A DNA stretch of 64,000 nt from Amaranthus tricolor (lineage: Eukaryota; Streptophyta; Magnoliopsida; Caryophyllales; Amaranthaceae): assembly GCF_026212465.1 (NCBI RefSeq), contig NC_080053.1, positions 5,638,787 to 5,702,786 of the forward strand, in the 5' to 3' direction. The notes below the pieces were generated by a model. It searched no databases, had not been told where the DNA came from, and saw nothing but the letters and a program-made list of their open reading frames with translations. Shown piece by piece: positions 46,947-59,655 of the stretch. Position 1 is the stretch's first letter. The number at the start of each line of letters is the position of its first letter. Position numbers and translations under genes: made by a program.

Positions 46947-47612
46947 AGTTAGTTGCATATATTTCCCATTGAAGCATCATGAGAATGAAAAGGTCAGGAA
47001 TCAATCTCAATATCTTGATTGAAAATCAATTATTGCATGGATCAAGTAAACACGTAATAAAGTTTGTACTATGAATGTTTTTACATTTGCATGTTGTTAA
47101 TTCAAACAGACCAAAGCAATATGTTCATTATTTTCTTCATAATAATTCATAAAATCATAATTAATTTTCTTTATTTCTTATTTCATATTTTATTCATATT
47201 TCACATTTTTTTTGTACGGCCAATAAAGAGATGGAATTGAGAGTTTTGGGAAAACGATTCTTCTTCACTCAAGTAATGCAAAGGCAATAAAGAGATGGGA
47301 CTTGGAGGAGTAACCGTCACTTCAATCATTTAAAAACCCTGCTTCACGTCATTACCCATTACCTGCCCAAACCTTCTCTCAATCCCTCAAGAAACCGTCC
47401 TTCCTTCTTTCTCAAAACCTTCAAAAATTCAAAAATGAAAACCCCCAAATCCTCTAAATCAGGCAAGAAAACTCCCAAATCCTGTATGCCCGATCAAACC
47501 ACTAAGAGTAATTGTTCCACCTCCATTACTGCAGGATGCACCACCCACACCAACTGAAACCACACAAGAATCACCAAAACACTCCACTGAACCCACTTGT
47601 ACCAAAAGAAAA

Positions 47613-49133
47613 ATGTCAACAGGTGGTTTATCTTCTAGAGTAGTTAAGCGATCGAAGCAGGTTGATCCAAACAGCGCAGAAGAAGTTTCAAAGGAGATGA
47701 CTGTAGGGTTCGGGTTGGAAAAATATTGGTATGATTCTACGAACTTTCCTAGATTGCATGAGATTTTACAGTATCAAGAATGGGAATTGTTAATGTCAAA
47801 CTACAGTTGCAATTCGATTTTTCCAAACCTAATGAGAGAATTTATTGTAAATTTCTCTAATGATGGCGGTATGTGTACTAGTGTTGTTAAAACTGTTAAA
47901 ATTGAATTTAACAGCGCATTATTAGGGGAATGGTTTAATGTTCCCAATGTTGGTTTTGATACATATCATATTGGGTCAAAGATTGCATTTTCAGGCATCA
48001 ATGAACGAACAATTTTTAAATTTTTAGGAATTGATAAAAAGGGGAAGATCAGTCACAATGTTCTGTCCCCTATGCATAAATTGTTGTACAATGTTGCTCG
48101 CAGATTTATCTTACCACGAAACTCAAAACGTAGTCAAGTGAGTTTGCGTGATGCCACCTTGATTTACTGCATGGAAAAACATATTAAAATAAATTTTCCT
48201 TCGTTGATGATGTCTCATTTATCAGACTGCATTGAAAAGAAAAGTTTCATTGGTTATGGAGGGTTGTTAACATGGATTTTTAGGAAGTTTGAGGTCCCAT
48301 TGGAAGGGTTGGAGTTCCCAATGGGTCCCAATATGAAAATCGGTGCTAAATGTTTACAAAATTTGCATTTGAAATTGAATGATGAGGGAGTATTGATGCA
48401 TGAGAAGGTTGTTGAAGTAGAATCTGATGAGGAAAATATTGGAAAAGAAGAAGAAAAATTGAGAGAGAGAGATCAGGAAGAAAAAGAGGAAAAGAAGCAA
48501 GAGACTGTTCCCACTGACCATATTGAAACAAAAGAACAAGGGGAACAGGATGGAGAACCTAGTAAGGGGGAAGCAGAACAGGATGGAGAAGCTAGTAAGG
48601 GGGAAGCAGAACAGGAGGGAGCCTTAGGAGAAGAGGCTCATCACAATCTTTGTGATGATACAAGTGATGAAGAGATTGTGATAGCTCTGAGGAAAAAGGC
48701 TAAATTCATGCAAAGGAAGAGTAGGAGGTTGGCATCGAAACGCAAGGCTACTTTGGTTGATGAAACACCATCTGACACCATCCCTGAGCCAACACCTGAT
48801 GAACCTACCTCTCCCAAACCAGCCAATTCACCACCACATCAAACTCCATCACCACCATCATCACCTATCCTGTGTACACCACCACCACAATCACACACTT
48901 CACCCAATATTGGTTGTACTAACTTTGACTCTGTTCCTGCAGTTTCCTTACATTCCATTCTCTCCAAGCTCCTTGATCTACAGTCTCAATTCATTGCATT
49001 TCAGGATGAAACTCGTGTCTCGCTTGCTTCTATTGTGGATCAGCTAAACCAAATGGAACAACGCCTTGGTGCCAAGCTGGACACAGTAGAGGTGCAGACT
49101 GAGTACATTGATGAAGAAGAGACTGACCCTTGA
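47613..49133 (+). CDS. Third ORF of unit 2, 506 aa
   Basis: Protein identical to unit 1. C at 48,898 (Thr codon), as in unit 1. Confidence 0.75.
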   Translation: MSTGGLSSRVVKRSKQVDPNSAEEVSKEMTVGFGLEKYWYDSTNFPRLHEILQYQEWELLMSNYSCNSIFPNLMREFIVNFSNDGGMCTSVVKTVKIEFNSALLGEWFNVPNVGFDTYHIGSKIAFSGINERTIFKFLGIDKKGKISHNVLSPMHKLLYNVARRFILPRNSKRSQVSLRDATLIYCMEKHIKINFPSLMMSHLSDCIEKKSFIGYGGLLTWIFRKFEVPLEGLEFPMGPNMKIGAKCLQNLHLKLNDEGVLMHEKVVEVESDEENIGKEEEKLRERDQEEKEEKKQETVPTDHIETKEQGEQDGEPSKGEAEQDGEASKGEAEQEGALGEEAHHNLCDDTSDEEIVIALRKKAKFMQRKSRRLASKRKATLVDETPSDTIPEPTPDEPTSPKPANSPPHQTPSPPSSPILCTPPPQSHTSPNIGCTNFDSVPAVSLHSILSKLLDLQSQFIAFQDETRVSLASIVDQLNQMEQRLGAKLDTVEVQTEYIDEEETDP

Positions 49134-49969
49134 TCCCTCTGCTTAAAAATTTAATGATTTGTTGGCTGTATCACTTCTCAAACAATTTTACTTTTTGCCT
49201 TGTACCATCTGGGGTACATGGTTGTTGTAACTTTGAACAATTGCTATTTTTCTTCGTTTTTTATTTTCTATGGTCTGTGACAATTAACTTTATGCAGGTT
49301 TAATCATTGTTCATAGCACTTGCTTTTATTATTGTTGTTTGTTGTTTTCATCACTAACAAATTTATATGGTTTGTGCTGAGATTTGATAACTCCCAATTC
49401 TTTTTGATTGATGTCAAAAGGGGGAAGATTACTGCACAAACTTAACAGGAGCAGTGAATACACAGTTACATATCTTGTTGATTTATATTGATTCTTATGA
49501 ATGATATGTGTGCTGCTGTGTTTATGCTAGTTTAGTGATCATTTGTGTTGCTTCATGAATACTGGTTTGTATAATGGTCACTGTGAATTGTGAATTTGTT
49601 CTCAAGATGATTTTTCTGATTGAACTTATTTAACAATATATGTTTTCTTAGTTTAATTAGTTAATTATTATTTTTATAGGTATTATGTTAGTTTTTATTA
49701 TGATTAGTTTTATTTATGTTAGTTTTTATTAACTTAGTTTATTTTATTGAAGTTTTAAGTTGAGTTAATTTTAAAAATTTTTAAAAAATATTTGATATGT
49801 TAGAGTAAAATGTTTGATTATGAATGCTTGGTAAATTATATTCTAACAAGTTGATTTGCTAAGTTAATTAGAGTTACTTTAATCTCTAGTATGCTCTATG
49901 TATTATGTTTTACTCTATTTTTCACTTAAGTTTGTTTATAAAGTTTGCCATCATCAAAAAGGGGGAATT

Positions 49970-51289
49970 TGTTGGCCTCTTAAGGTTTTGATGATGACTT
50001 TACTTTAAATAAACAAACATATTATTAGAGATTGTTTTGTAGGTATATATCCGATTTAATGTGAATCGTTGATGAAGCCTATGACTTGATTCGTGGAAGA
50101 TGTACATGTCTCAAATATCCAAGAAGTTGGGAAATTGCTCTGGAAGACAGTTTACTGTTCCTAGAGTTAAAGTTCTGACGAATGTTGAAGCTGGAGACAG
50201 TACACTGTTCCTACGTAGCAGGTCTGAAGAATAGCATCGACTGAAAAATTGCGAATTAATTATTTTCTGTTTTTAAGTTGATGTAATGGTTTAGAATTAA
50301 TTTAATTGCTTAAATTAATTAGTAAGTTAATTGGCAAATCTATTTTTAGGTTTTCTAAAAATAGCCCAAGACTTTTTCTTAATTAGATTTAGATCTCCTA
50401 TTTTTTAGGATCTTATGTTTTAAACTCCTATGCTATTTTTAGCATTAAGGAAACTGATTTTTCCTTGAGCAAATAACAGCCGTACACTTTCATAATTCCA
50501 CCACCTTTTGTTTTGAGAACGTGGGGGTAGTGGAGGTATGTGTGAGATAGTGGACGTTATGCTTATGGTAACTGCTGGCTGTTCCCTCTATAAATAGAAG
50601 GGACTTTGCTCGAATCAAAAATCAATCCTTTTAGGATTCAAGAGTGTCCATTAAAGGGAGATCATCTTAAGAAAAATATTTTCAGTTTTCCAATGCCAAT
50701 TAATTTATTATATTTTTCTTAAGTAATTATTTTAATTCTTATCCTCTTGAGAAATGGCCTTGTAAGGGTTGATGTGATTTGTTGTAATTAGACTTATGGG
50801 AAGTCTAAGGGAATAGAGAAGAGAAATGGCCTTGTAAAGGGTAATTGAGTGTTTTGTTGTAATTAGACTTATGGGAAGTCTAAGGGAATAGAGAATAGAA
50901 TCGAGAAAAGAGAAAGAGAAGGAGAGAAGAGAAGAGAAGAGAAGAGAAGAGAAGTAGGCCTAAGTAGAGAAGCTTTGAGTAAAGCGTTTAGAGAATTGAG
51001 AAGCTTCAAGTGAAGCAAAACATTGTTATGTGTAATTGTAATTGATTGCCTTAACATAGTGAGAATTTTGAAATCCCGGGGGGTCGTGGTTTTTCCTTCT
51101 TATTAGGCCAAGAAGGTTTCCACGTAAAAATCCTTGTCTCCTTTATTATTTTTCTTTTCGTTTTTAAGTTTAAGTTTTTGTTCTATACTTATTATAATTC
51201 CGCAAAAAGTTGAGCAAAAATCTTAAACCTACTACACAACAATTCACCCCCCCTCTTGTTGCATTCGATCATCCATTAGTATTTCTACA
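49970..51289 (+). repeat. LTR 3 of the array (shared by units 2 and 3)
   Basis: No difference from LTR 2 noticed by eye. C at 50,335. TATA box at 50,589-50,596. Confidence 0.97.
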
Positions 51290-51358
51290 ATTGGTATCAG
51301 AGCCCTGTTCCTCATTTAATCAGGAAACCCTGAGAGCAGTATCCTGTTCCCTGGAAAG

Positions 51359-52089
51359 ATGTTGAAGATGAACGAGCGCATGGAAGAGGTAATGTCTTCT
51401 ATCTCACTCCCTAAACCAATTGTCTAAACTCAGTAAGAATAAATTGATTAAGTTGCTCTTGGAGACACATGAAAAATTAGAAAAACAGAATACCAAGTGT
51501 CTCCAAATCGAGAAAGACCTCAACTCAAACAAGGATCATATATCCTATCTAAATTCATTTAGAGTAGATGTACAAAACAGATTTTTTAATTTGCTAGATC
51601 AGAATGTTGTTTTAAAAGAGACAATTGAGAAATTGAAACAGTGAAATGAATCAAAATAGATTGTTAGGATTAAGTAAATATGCAAACAACATATCTACTC
51701 ACATGGTTAGCACTGAATTTCAAAAGTTAAAATCAAAATTAGAATCCTACGAAATTGAAAATGAAAATTTGAAAAATAAAATAAACTTAAGAGGAAAAGG
51801 GAAAATCAATGAAATTCCCAAATGGATTCTAAATGCTAAAACCAAAAGTAAAGAAGGTCTAGGCTATATAAGGAATGATAAAAAGAAAAAGTTCTATGTA
51901 GATCTCCCTAGTAGCAAAATATGTTCCTTCTGTGGTAAAAGTGGACACCTAAAACATCAATGTATAAAGAGGGAACAGCATGTCAAAGCAAATAAAAATT
52001 ATGTCGAACGTACATGGATTAAGAAATGTGATTCAAATATTGTCGACAAGGAACCCAAGGATGAATGGGTTCCTGCACCTAACCATTAG
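51359..52089 (+). pseudogene. gag: gag remnant, unit 3
   Basis: Coiled-coil part 51,420-51,644 and zinc-knuckle part 51,646-52,089, with the same breaks as units 1 and 2. Confidence 0.85.
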
Positions 52090-52095
52090 TTTGCT

Positions 52096-54993
52096 TTGCA
52101 GGTTCAAGTGAGGAGGAACAACTCATGGTATCTCGACAGTGGGTGTTCCAAGCATATGACGGGTGATAAATCTAAATTTCTCTCACTTGAAGCCTATGAT
52201 GGGGGAACAGTAACCTTCGGTGACAACATGAAGGGTGAGATAATCGCCAAAGGAAAGGTTGGAAGGTCTAGTTCCCATGCCATTGATAATGTATTTTTGG
52301 TCGAGAATTTAAAACACAATTTGTTAAGTATTTCTCAATTTTGCGACAAAGGTAACTCTGTTAAGTTTACTTCTGAAAAATGCATAATTTCTAGGAACAG
52401 TACAGGAGACCCTGTGCTGAAGGGAATCAGAAAAGGGAACACCTATGTGGTGGACCTGGACACTGTTCCCAGAAACAGTCTAACGTGTTTAAGTGTTATT
52501 GAAGAAGACCCACTTCTTTGGCACAAGCGTCTAAGTCATGCTAGTTATTCATTGATTAACACTTTAAGATCAAAAGACCTAGTAAGAGGATTACCTGCAA
52601 TAAAATTTCTTAAAAATGAAGTTTGTGATCCTTGTGCTAAAGGGAAACAAGTGCGGTCATCCTTTAAATCAAAAAACGTTGTGACTACTACTAGACCATT
52701 AGAATTAATTCATATGGATTTATGTGGACCAATAAGAACACAAAGCCGTAGTGGCAAAAAGTATGTGTTTGTTGTTGTTGATGATTATAGTAGATTCACG
52801 TGGACCTTATTTTTGGCAAACAAAGATGAAGCTTTTGATGAGTTTGTTTCCTTTGCTAATAAAACACAAAAATCTACCAATAATCAAATTGTTCACATTA
52901 GGTCTGATCATGGAAAAGAATTTGAAAATTCAAACTTCATGAATTATTGCAATGAACATGGCATAAATCACAATTTTTCCGCACCTAGAACACCACAACA
53001 AAATGGTGTGGTAGAAAGGAAAAATAGGACTTTAGAAGAAATGGCAAGGACCATGTTGATTGCTAGCGGTCTACCTAGGAATTTTTGGGCAGAAGCCGTT
53101 AATACTGCATGCTATACATTAAATCGTGTACTAATTAGACCAATCACTTCAAAGACACCCTATGAATTGCTCAAAGGTGTTAAACCAAATATTTCCTATT
53201 TTCGTATATTTGGATGCAAATGTTTTGTTCATGTGAATGGAAAACGAAACATAGGTAAATTTGATGAAAGAAGTGATGAGGCAGTATTTCTAGGTTATTC
53301 ATCACAAAGCAAAGCTTACAGAGTTTATAATAAGAGAACAATGTGCGTAGAGGAGTCAGTTCACATACTCTTTGATGAAACTAACTTTTCAACAAGTGAA
53401 CAGGAAACAAGTAATATTAAAATAGGTCTTGCAAATTTGGAAGATGAAGATGAAGGAATCAAAGTGCAAGATCAAGGAACAGCAAGTGAACAGTCGATAC
53501 AAGAAGAGGCAGAAGAAACTGATCAATTCCAGGAACTGCCAGTACAACAGGATCAGCAGACTGTTCCCAATCCAGCTGTTCCCACAGATGAGCAAAATGA
53601 TCCAGTAGCTGAACAGAATGTCAATCAAGTTGCTGAACAAGAACATGCTACTGTTCCTTCAAGAGAATTTGTGCCTAAACCTTGGAAGTATCAAAGATAC
53701 CATCCTCTTGATTCAATTATAAGTGATATGAATAAGGGAACACAAACCAGATCTCAATTGAGAAACTTTTGTGCACACTTTGCGTTCCTATCATCACTTG
53801 AACCTAAAAATCACGAGGAAGCTTTAAAGGATTCCGATTGGATAGTTGCCATGCAAGATGAATTGAATGAGTTTGAGAGAACTAAAGTGTGGCACTTGGA
53901 ACCCAAACCGAAAAACAAGAAAGTTATTGGTTTGAAATGGGTATTTCGGAACAAGCTTGATGAGCATGGAATAATTGTTAGAAATAAAGCTAGACTTGTG
54001 GTTAAAGGTTATAATCAACAAGAAGGTATTGATTACACTGAGACTTTTGCTCCAGTAGCAAGGTTAGAGGCTATCCGAATCTTAATTTCTTTTGCTGCAT
54101 TTATGAATTTCAAACTATATCAAATGGATGTGAAATGTGCTTTCTTGAATGGTTATCTTGATGAAGAAGTTTTTGTGGAACAATCCCCAGGTTTTGAGAA
54201 TACCTCTTGTCCTAATCATGTCTACAAGCTTGACAAAGCCCTATATGGCTTGAAGCAAGCTCCTAGGCAATGGTACGAAAGACTTTCAAAGTTTTTGATT
54301 CAAAATAACTTTGTAAGAGGAAAAATCGACAAAACCTTGTTCTTTAAGAATAAAGGTTCTAATATTTTGGTTGTTCAAATTTATGTTGATGATATTATTT
54401 TTGGTGCTACTAATGATCTGTTATGTAAAGAATTTGCTAACCTTATGGGTACAGAATTTGAAATGAGCATGATGGGAGAATTAAATTTCTTTCTTGGTTT
54501 GCAAATTAAACAAACTGAAAATGGTATCTTTATTCATCAACAAAAATACATCAAAGAACTTCTTAAGAAATATGGACTAAATAATGCAAAAACCAATCAT
54601 ACACCTATGGCTACCAATGTTAGACTAGATGACGACCTAAATGGAACTAACGTAGATCAAACAATGTATAGAGGCATGATAGGTTCTTTATTGTATCTAA
54701 CTGCAAGTAGACCTGATATCTCTTTTAGTGTTGGTTTATGTGCTAGATTTCAATCAAGTCCTAAAGAATCACATCTCACGGCAGTAAAGAGAATTTTGAG
54801 ATATTTGAAGGGAACAGACGACTTGTCCCTATTTTATCCTAAAAGTGATGTTTATGATTTAAAGGGTTTTAGTGATGCAGATTACGCTGGCGATCTAGTA
54901 AATAGAAAGAGTACATCAGGTATGGTACAATTTCATGGAGTTCCAAGAAACAAAATACGGTTGCATTATCCACTGCAGAAGCTGAATACGTAG
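52096..54993 (+). pseudogene. pol: pol, unit 3
   Basis: Protein identical to unit 2, with Phe at 53,386-53,388. Same RNase H break. Confidence 0.93.
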
Positions 54994-55307
54994 CAGCAGC
55001 AGCTTGCTGTTCCCAAATGCTTTGGATAAAACAGCAACTTAGAGATTTTGGTATTAAAGTTGAATGCATTCCTATTTATTGTGATAATACTAGTGCCATA
55101 TGTATATCTAAAGATCCAGTGCATCATTCACGTGCTAAACATATACACATTAGACATCATTTTCTAAAGGATAACGTAGAACACAAAAATATTGTATTGA
55201 AGCATGTTAACACAAATGAACAAGTTGCAGATATTCTGACCAAACCACTTCCTAGGGAACAATATGAAAAAATGAGATTGGAACTTGGTATGATCAAGCT
55301 CCACTAA
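54933..55307 (+). pseudogene. pol: RNase H C-terminal part in shifted frame, unit 3
   Basis: Same as in units 1 and 2. Confidence 0.88.
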
Positions 55308-55973
55308 AGTTAGTTGCATATATTTCCCATTGAAGCATCATGAGAATGAAAAGGTCAGGAATCAATCTCAATATCTTGATTGAAAATCAATTATTGCATG
55401 GATCAAGTAAACACGTAATAAAGTTTGTACTATGAATGTTTTTACATTTGCATGTTGTTAATTCAAACAGACCAAAGCAATATGTTCATTATTTTCTTCA
55501 TAATAATTCATAAAATCATAATTAATTTTCTTTATTTCTTATTTCATATTTTATTCATATTTCACATTTTTTTTGTACGGCCAATAAAGAGATGGAATTG
55601 AGAGTTTTGGGAAAACGATTCTTCTTCACTCAAGTAATGCAAAGGCAATAAAGAGATGGGACTTGGAGGAGTAACCGTCACTTCAATCATTTAAAAACCC
55701 TGCTTCACGTCATTACCCATTACCTGCCCAAACCTTCTCTCAATCCCTCAAGAAACCGTCCTTCCTTCTTTCTCAAAACCTTCAAAAATTCAAAAATGAA
55801 AACCCCCAAATCCTCTAAATCAGGCAAGAAAACTCCCAAATCCTGTATGCCCGATCAAACCACTAAGAGTAATTGTTCCACCTCCATTACTGCAGGATGC
55901 ACCACCCACACCAACTGAAACCACACAAGAATCACCAAAACACTCCACTGAACCCACTTGTACCAAAAGAAAA

Positions 55974-57494
55974 ATGTCAACAGGTGGTTTATCTTCTAGA
56001 GTAGTTAAGCGATCGAAGCAGGTTGATCCAAACAGCGCAGAAGAAGTTTCAAAGGAGATGACTGTAGGGTTCGGGTTGGAAAAATATTGGTATGATTCTA
56101 CGAACTTTCCTAGATTGCATGAGATTTTACAGTATCAAGAATGGGAATTGTTAATGTCAAACTACAGTTGCAATTCGATTTTTCCAAACCTAATGAGAGA
56201 ATTTATTGTAAATTTCTCTAATGATGGCGGTATGTGTACTAGTGTTGTTAAAACTGTTAAAATTGAATTTAACAGCGCATTATTAGGGGAATGGTTTAAT
56301 GTTCCCAATGTTGGTTTTGATACATATCATATTGGGTCAAAGATTGCATTTTCAGGCATCAATGAACGAACAATTTTTAAATTTTTAGGAATTGATAAAA
56401 AGGGGAAGATCAGTCACAATGTTCTGTCCCCTATGCATAAATTGTTGTACAATGTTGCTCGCAGATTTATCTTACCACGAAACTCAAAACGTAGTCAAGT
56501 GAGTTTGCGTGATGCCACCTTGATTTACTGCATGGAAAAACATATTAAAATAAATTTTCCTTCGTTGATGATGTCTCATTTATCAGACTGCATTGAAAAG
56601 AAAAGTTTCATTGGTTATGGAGGGTTGTTAACATGGATTTTTAGGAAGTTTGAGGTCCCATTGGAAGGGTTGGAGTTCCCAATGGGTCCCAATATGAAAA
56701 TCGGTGCTAAATGTTTACAAAATTTGCATTTGAAATTGAATGATGAGGGAGTATTGATGCATGAGAAGGTTGTTGAAGTAGAATCTGATGAGGAAAATAT
56801 TGGAAAAGAAGAAGAAAAATTGAGAGAGAGAGATCAGGAAGAAAAAGAGGAAAAGAAGCAAGAGACTGTTCCCACTGACCATATTGAAACAAAAGAACAA
56901 GGGGAACAGGATGGAGAACCTAGTAAGGGGGAAGCAGAACAGGATGGAGAAGCTAGTAAGGGGGAAGCAGAACAGGAGGGAGCCTTAGGAGAAGAGGCTC
57001 ATCACAATCTTTGTGATGATACAAGTGATGAAGAGATTGTGATAGCTCTGAGGAAAAAGGCTAAATTCATGCAAAGGAAGAGTAGGAGGTTGGCATCGAA
57101 ACGCAAGGCTACTTTGGTTGATGAAACACCATCTGACACCATCCCTGAGCCAACACCTGATGAACCTACCTCTCCCAAACCAGCCAATTCACCACCACAT
57201 CAAACTCCATCACCACCATCATCACCTATCCTGTGTACACCACCACCACAATCACACATTTCACCCAATATTGGTTGTACTAACTTTGACTCTGTTCCTG
57301 CAGTTTCCTTACATTCCATTCTCTCCAAGCTCCTTGATCTACAGTCTCAATTCATTGCATTTCAGGATGAAACTCGTGTCTCGCTTGCTTCTATTGTGGA
57401 TCAGCTAAACCAAATGGAACAACGCCTTGGTGCCAAGCTGGACACAGTAGAGGTGCAGACTGAGTACATTGATGAAGAAGAGACTGACCCTTGA
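55974..57494 (+). CDS. Third ORF of unit 3, 506 aa
   Basis: One private change: T at 57,259 turns Thr into Ile in the Pro/Ser-rich segment (SHISPNIG against SHTSPNIG in units 1 and 2). Otherwise identical and open. Confidence 0.75.
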   Translation: MSTGGLSSRVVKRSKQVDPNSAEEVSKEMTVGFGLEKYWYDSTNFPRLHEILQYQEWELLMSNYSCNSIFPNLMREFIVNFSNDGGMCTSVVKTVKIEFNSALLGEWFNVPNVGFDTYHIGSKIAFSGINERTIFKFLGIDKKGKISHNVLSPMHKLLYNVARRFILPRNSKRSQVSLRDATLIYCMEKHIKINFPSLMMSHLSDCIEKKSFIGYGGLLTWIFRKFEVPLEGLEFPMGPNMKIGAKCLQNLHLKLNDEGVLMHEKVVEVESDEENIGKEEEKLRERDQEEKEEKKQETVPTDHIETKEQGEQDGEPSKGEAEQDGEASKGEAEQEGALGEEAHHNLCDDTSDEEIVIALRKKAKFMQRKSRRLASKRKATLVDETPSDTIPEPTPDEPTSPKPANSPPHQTPSPPSSPILCTPPPQSHISPNIGCTNFDSVPAVSLHSILSKLLDLQSQFIAFQDETRVSLASIVDQLNQMEQRLGAKLDTVEVQTEYIDEEETDP

Positions 57495-58330
57495 TCCCTC
57501 TGCTTAAAAATTTAATGATTTGTTGGCTGTATCACTTCTCAAACAATTTTACTTTTTGCCTTGTACCATCTGGGGTACATGGTTGTTGTAACTTTGAACA
57601 ATTGCTATTTTTCTTCGTTTTTTATTTTCTATGGTCTGTGACAATTAACTTTATGCAGGTTTAATCATTGTTCATAGCACTTGCTTTTATTATTGTTGTT
57701 TGTTGTTTTCATCACTAACAAATTTATATGGTTTGTGCTGAGATTTGATAACTCCCAATTCTTTTTGATTGATGTCAAAAGGGGGAAGATTACTGCACAA
57801 ACTTAACAGGAGCAGTGAATACACAGTTACATATCTTGTTGATTTATATTGATTCTTATGAATGATATGTGTGCTGCTGTGTTTATGCTAGTTTAGTGAT
57901 CATTTGTGTTGCTTCATGAATACTGGTTTGTATAATGGTCACTGTGAATTGTGAATTTGTTCTCAAGATGATTTTTCTGATTGAACTTATTTAACAATAT
58001 ATGTTTTCTTAGTTTAATTAGTTAATTATTATTTTTATAGGTATTATGTTAGTTTTTATTATGATTAGTTTTATTTATGTTAGTTTTTATTAACTTAGTT
58101 TATTTTATTGAAGTTTTAAGTTGAGTTAATTTTAAAAATTTTTAAAAAATATTTGATATGTTAGAGTAAAATGTTTGATTATGAATGCTTGGTAAATTAT
58201 ATTCTAACAAGTTGATTTGCTAAGTTAATTAGAGTTACTTTAATCTCTAGTATGCTCTATGTATTATGTTTTACTCTATTTTTCACTTAAGTTTGTTTAT
58301 AAAGTTTGCCATCATCAAAAAGGGGGAATT

Positions 58331-59650
58331 TGTTGGCCTCTTAAGGTTTTGATGATGACTTTACTTTAAATAAACAAACATATTATTAGAGATTGTTTTG
58401 TAGGTATATATCCGATTTAATGTGAATCGTTGATGAAGCCTATGACTTGATTCGTGGAAGATGTACATGTCTCAAATATCCAAGAAGTTGGGAAATTGCT
58501 CTGGAAGACAGTTTACTGTTCCTAGAGTTAAAGTTCTGACGAATGTTGAAGCTGGAGACAGTACACTGTTCCTACGTAGCAGGTCTGAAGAATAGCATCG
58601 ACTGAAAAATTGCGAATTAATTATTTTCTGTTTTTAAGTTGATGTAATGGTTTAGAATTAATTTAATTGCTTAAATTAATTAGTAAGTTAATTGGCAAAT
58701 CTATTTTTAGGTTTTCTAAAAATAGCCCAAGACTTTTTCTTAATTAGATTTAGATCTCCTATTTTTTAGGATCTTATGTTTTAAACTCCTATGCTATTTT
58801 TAGCATTAAGGAAACTGATTTTTCCTTGAGCAAATAACAGCCGTACACTTTCATAATTCCACCACCTTTTGTTTTGAGAACGTGGGGGTAGTGGAGGTAT
58901 GTGTGAGATAGTGGACGTTATGCTTATGGTAACTGCTGGCTGTTCCCTCTATAAATAGAAGGGACTTTGCTCGAATCAAAAATCAATCCTTTTAGGATTC
59001 AAGAGTGTCCATTAAAGGGAGATCATCTTAAGAAAAATATTTTCAGTTTTCCAATGCCAATTAATTTATTATATTTTTCTTAAGTAATTATTTTAATTCT
59101 TATCCTCTTGAGAAATGGCCTTGTAAGGGTTGATGTGATTTGTTGTAATTAGACTTATGGGAAGTCTAAGGGAATAGAGAAGAGAAATGGCCTTGTAAAG
59201 GGTAATTGAGTGTTTTGTTGTAATTAGACTTATGGGAAGTCTAAGGGAATAGAGAATAGAATCGAGAAAAGAGAAAGAGAAGGAGAGAAGAGAAGAGAAG
59301 AGAAGAGAAGAGAAGTAGGCCTAAGTAGAGAAGCTTTGAGTAAAGCGTTTAGAGAATTGAGAAGCTTCAAGTGAAGCAAAACATTGTTATGTGTAATTGT
59401 AATTGATTGCCTTAACATAGTGAGAATTTTGAAATCCCGGGGGGTCGTGGTTTTTCCTTCTTATTAGGCCAAGAAGGTTTCCACGTAAAAATCCTTGTCT
59501 CCTTTATTATTTTTCTTTTCGTTTTTAAGTTTAAGTTTTTGTTCTATACTTATTATAATTCCGCAAAAAGTTGAGCAAAAATCTTAAACCTACTACACAA
59601 CAATTCACCCCCCCTCTTGTTGCATTCGATCATCCATTAGTATTTCTACA
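58331..59650 (+). repeat. LTR 4 of the array (right outer LTR)
   Basis: No difference from LTRs 2 and 3 noticed by eye. C at 58,696. Ends TTTCTACA directly before the TSD, not followed by a primer site. Confidence 0.97.
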
Positions 59651-59655
59651 TGTAT
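59651..59655. other. Right target-site duplication TGTAT of the array
   Basis: Identical to 33,243-33,247. Confidence 0.9.

Larger units (their letters stand above)
33248..59650 (+). mobile_element. Tandem array of three Ty1/copia (Sirevirus-like) elements sharing four LTRs
   Basis: The order is LTR-internal-LTR-internal-LTR-internal-LTR. LTRs are 1320 bp and internal regions 7041 bp, so the period is exactly 8361 bp. TGTAT lies just outside both ends (33,243-33,247 and 59,651-59,655) and at no internal junction, so the array is one insertion. Each unit has tRNA-Met primer site, gag remnant, pol, RNase H tail, a third ORF and polypurine tract. Pol order (protease, integrase, RT, RNase H) places it in Ty1/copia. 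A third ORF after pol and more than one polypurine tract point to the Sirevirus group. By eye I found only three base differences among units. Confidence 0.95.

Noticed and set aside
33248..59650. Three independent copia insertions
   Set aside because: There is no TSD at the inner junctions, inner LTRs are shared, and the spacing is exactly constant.
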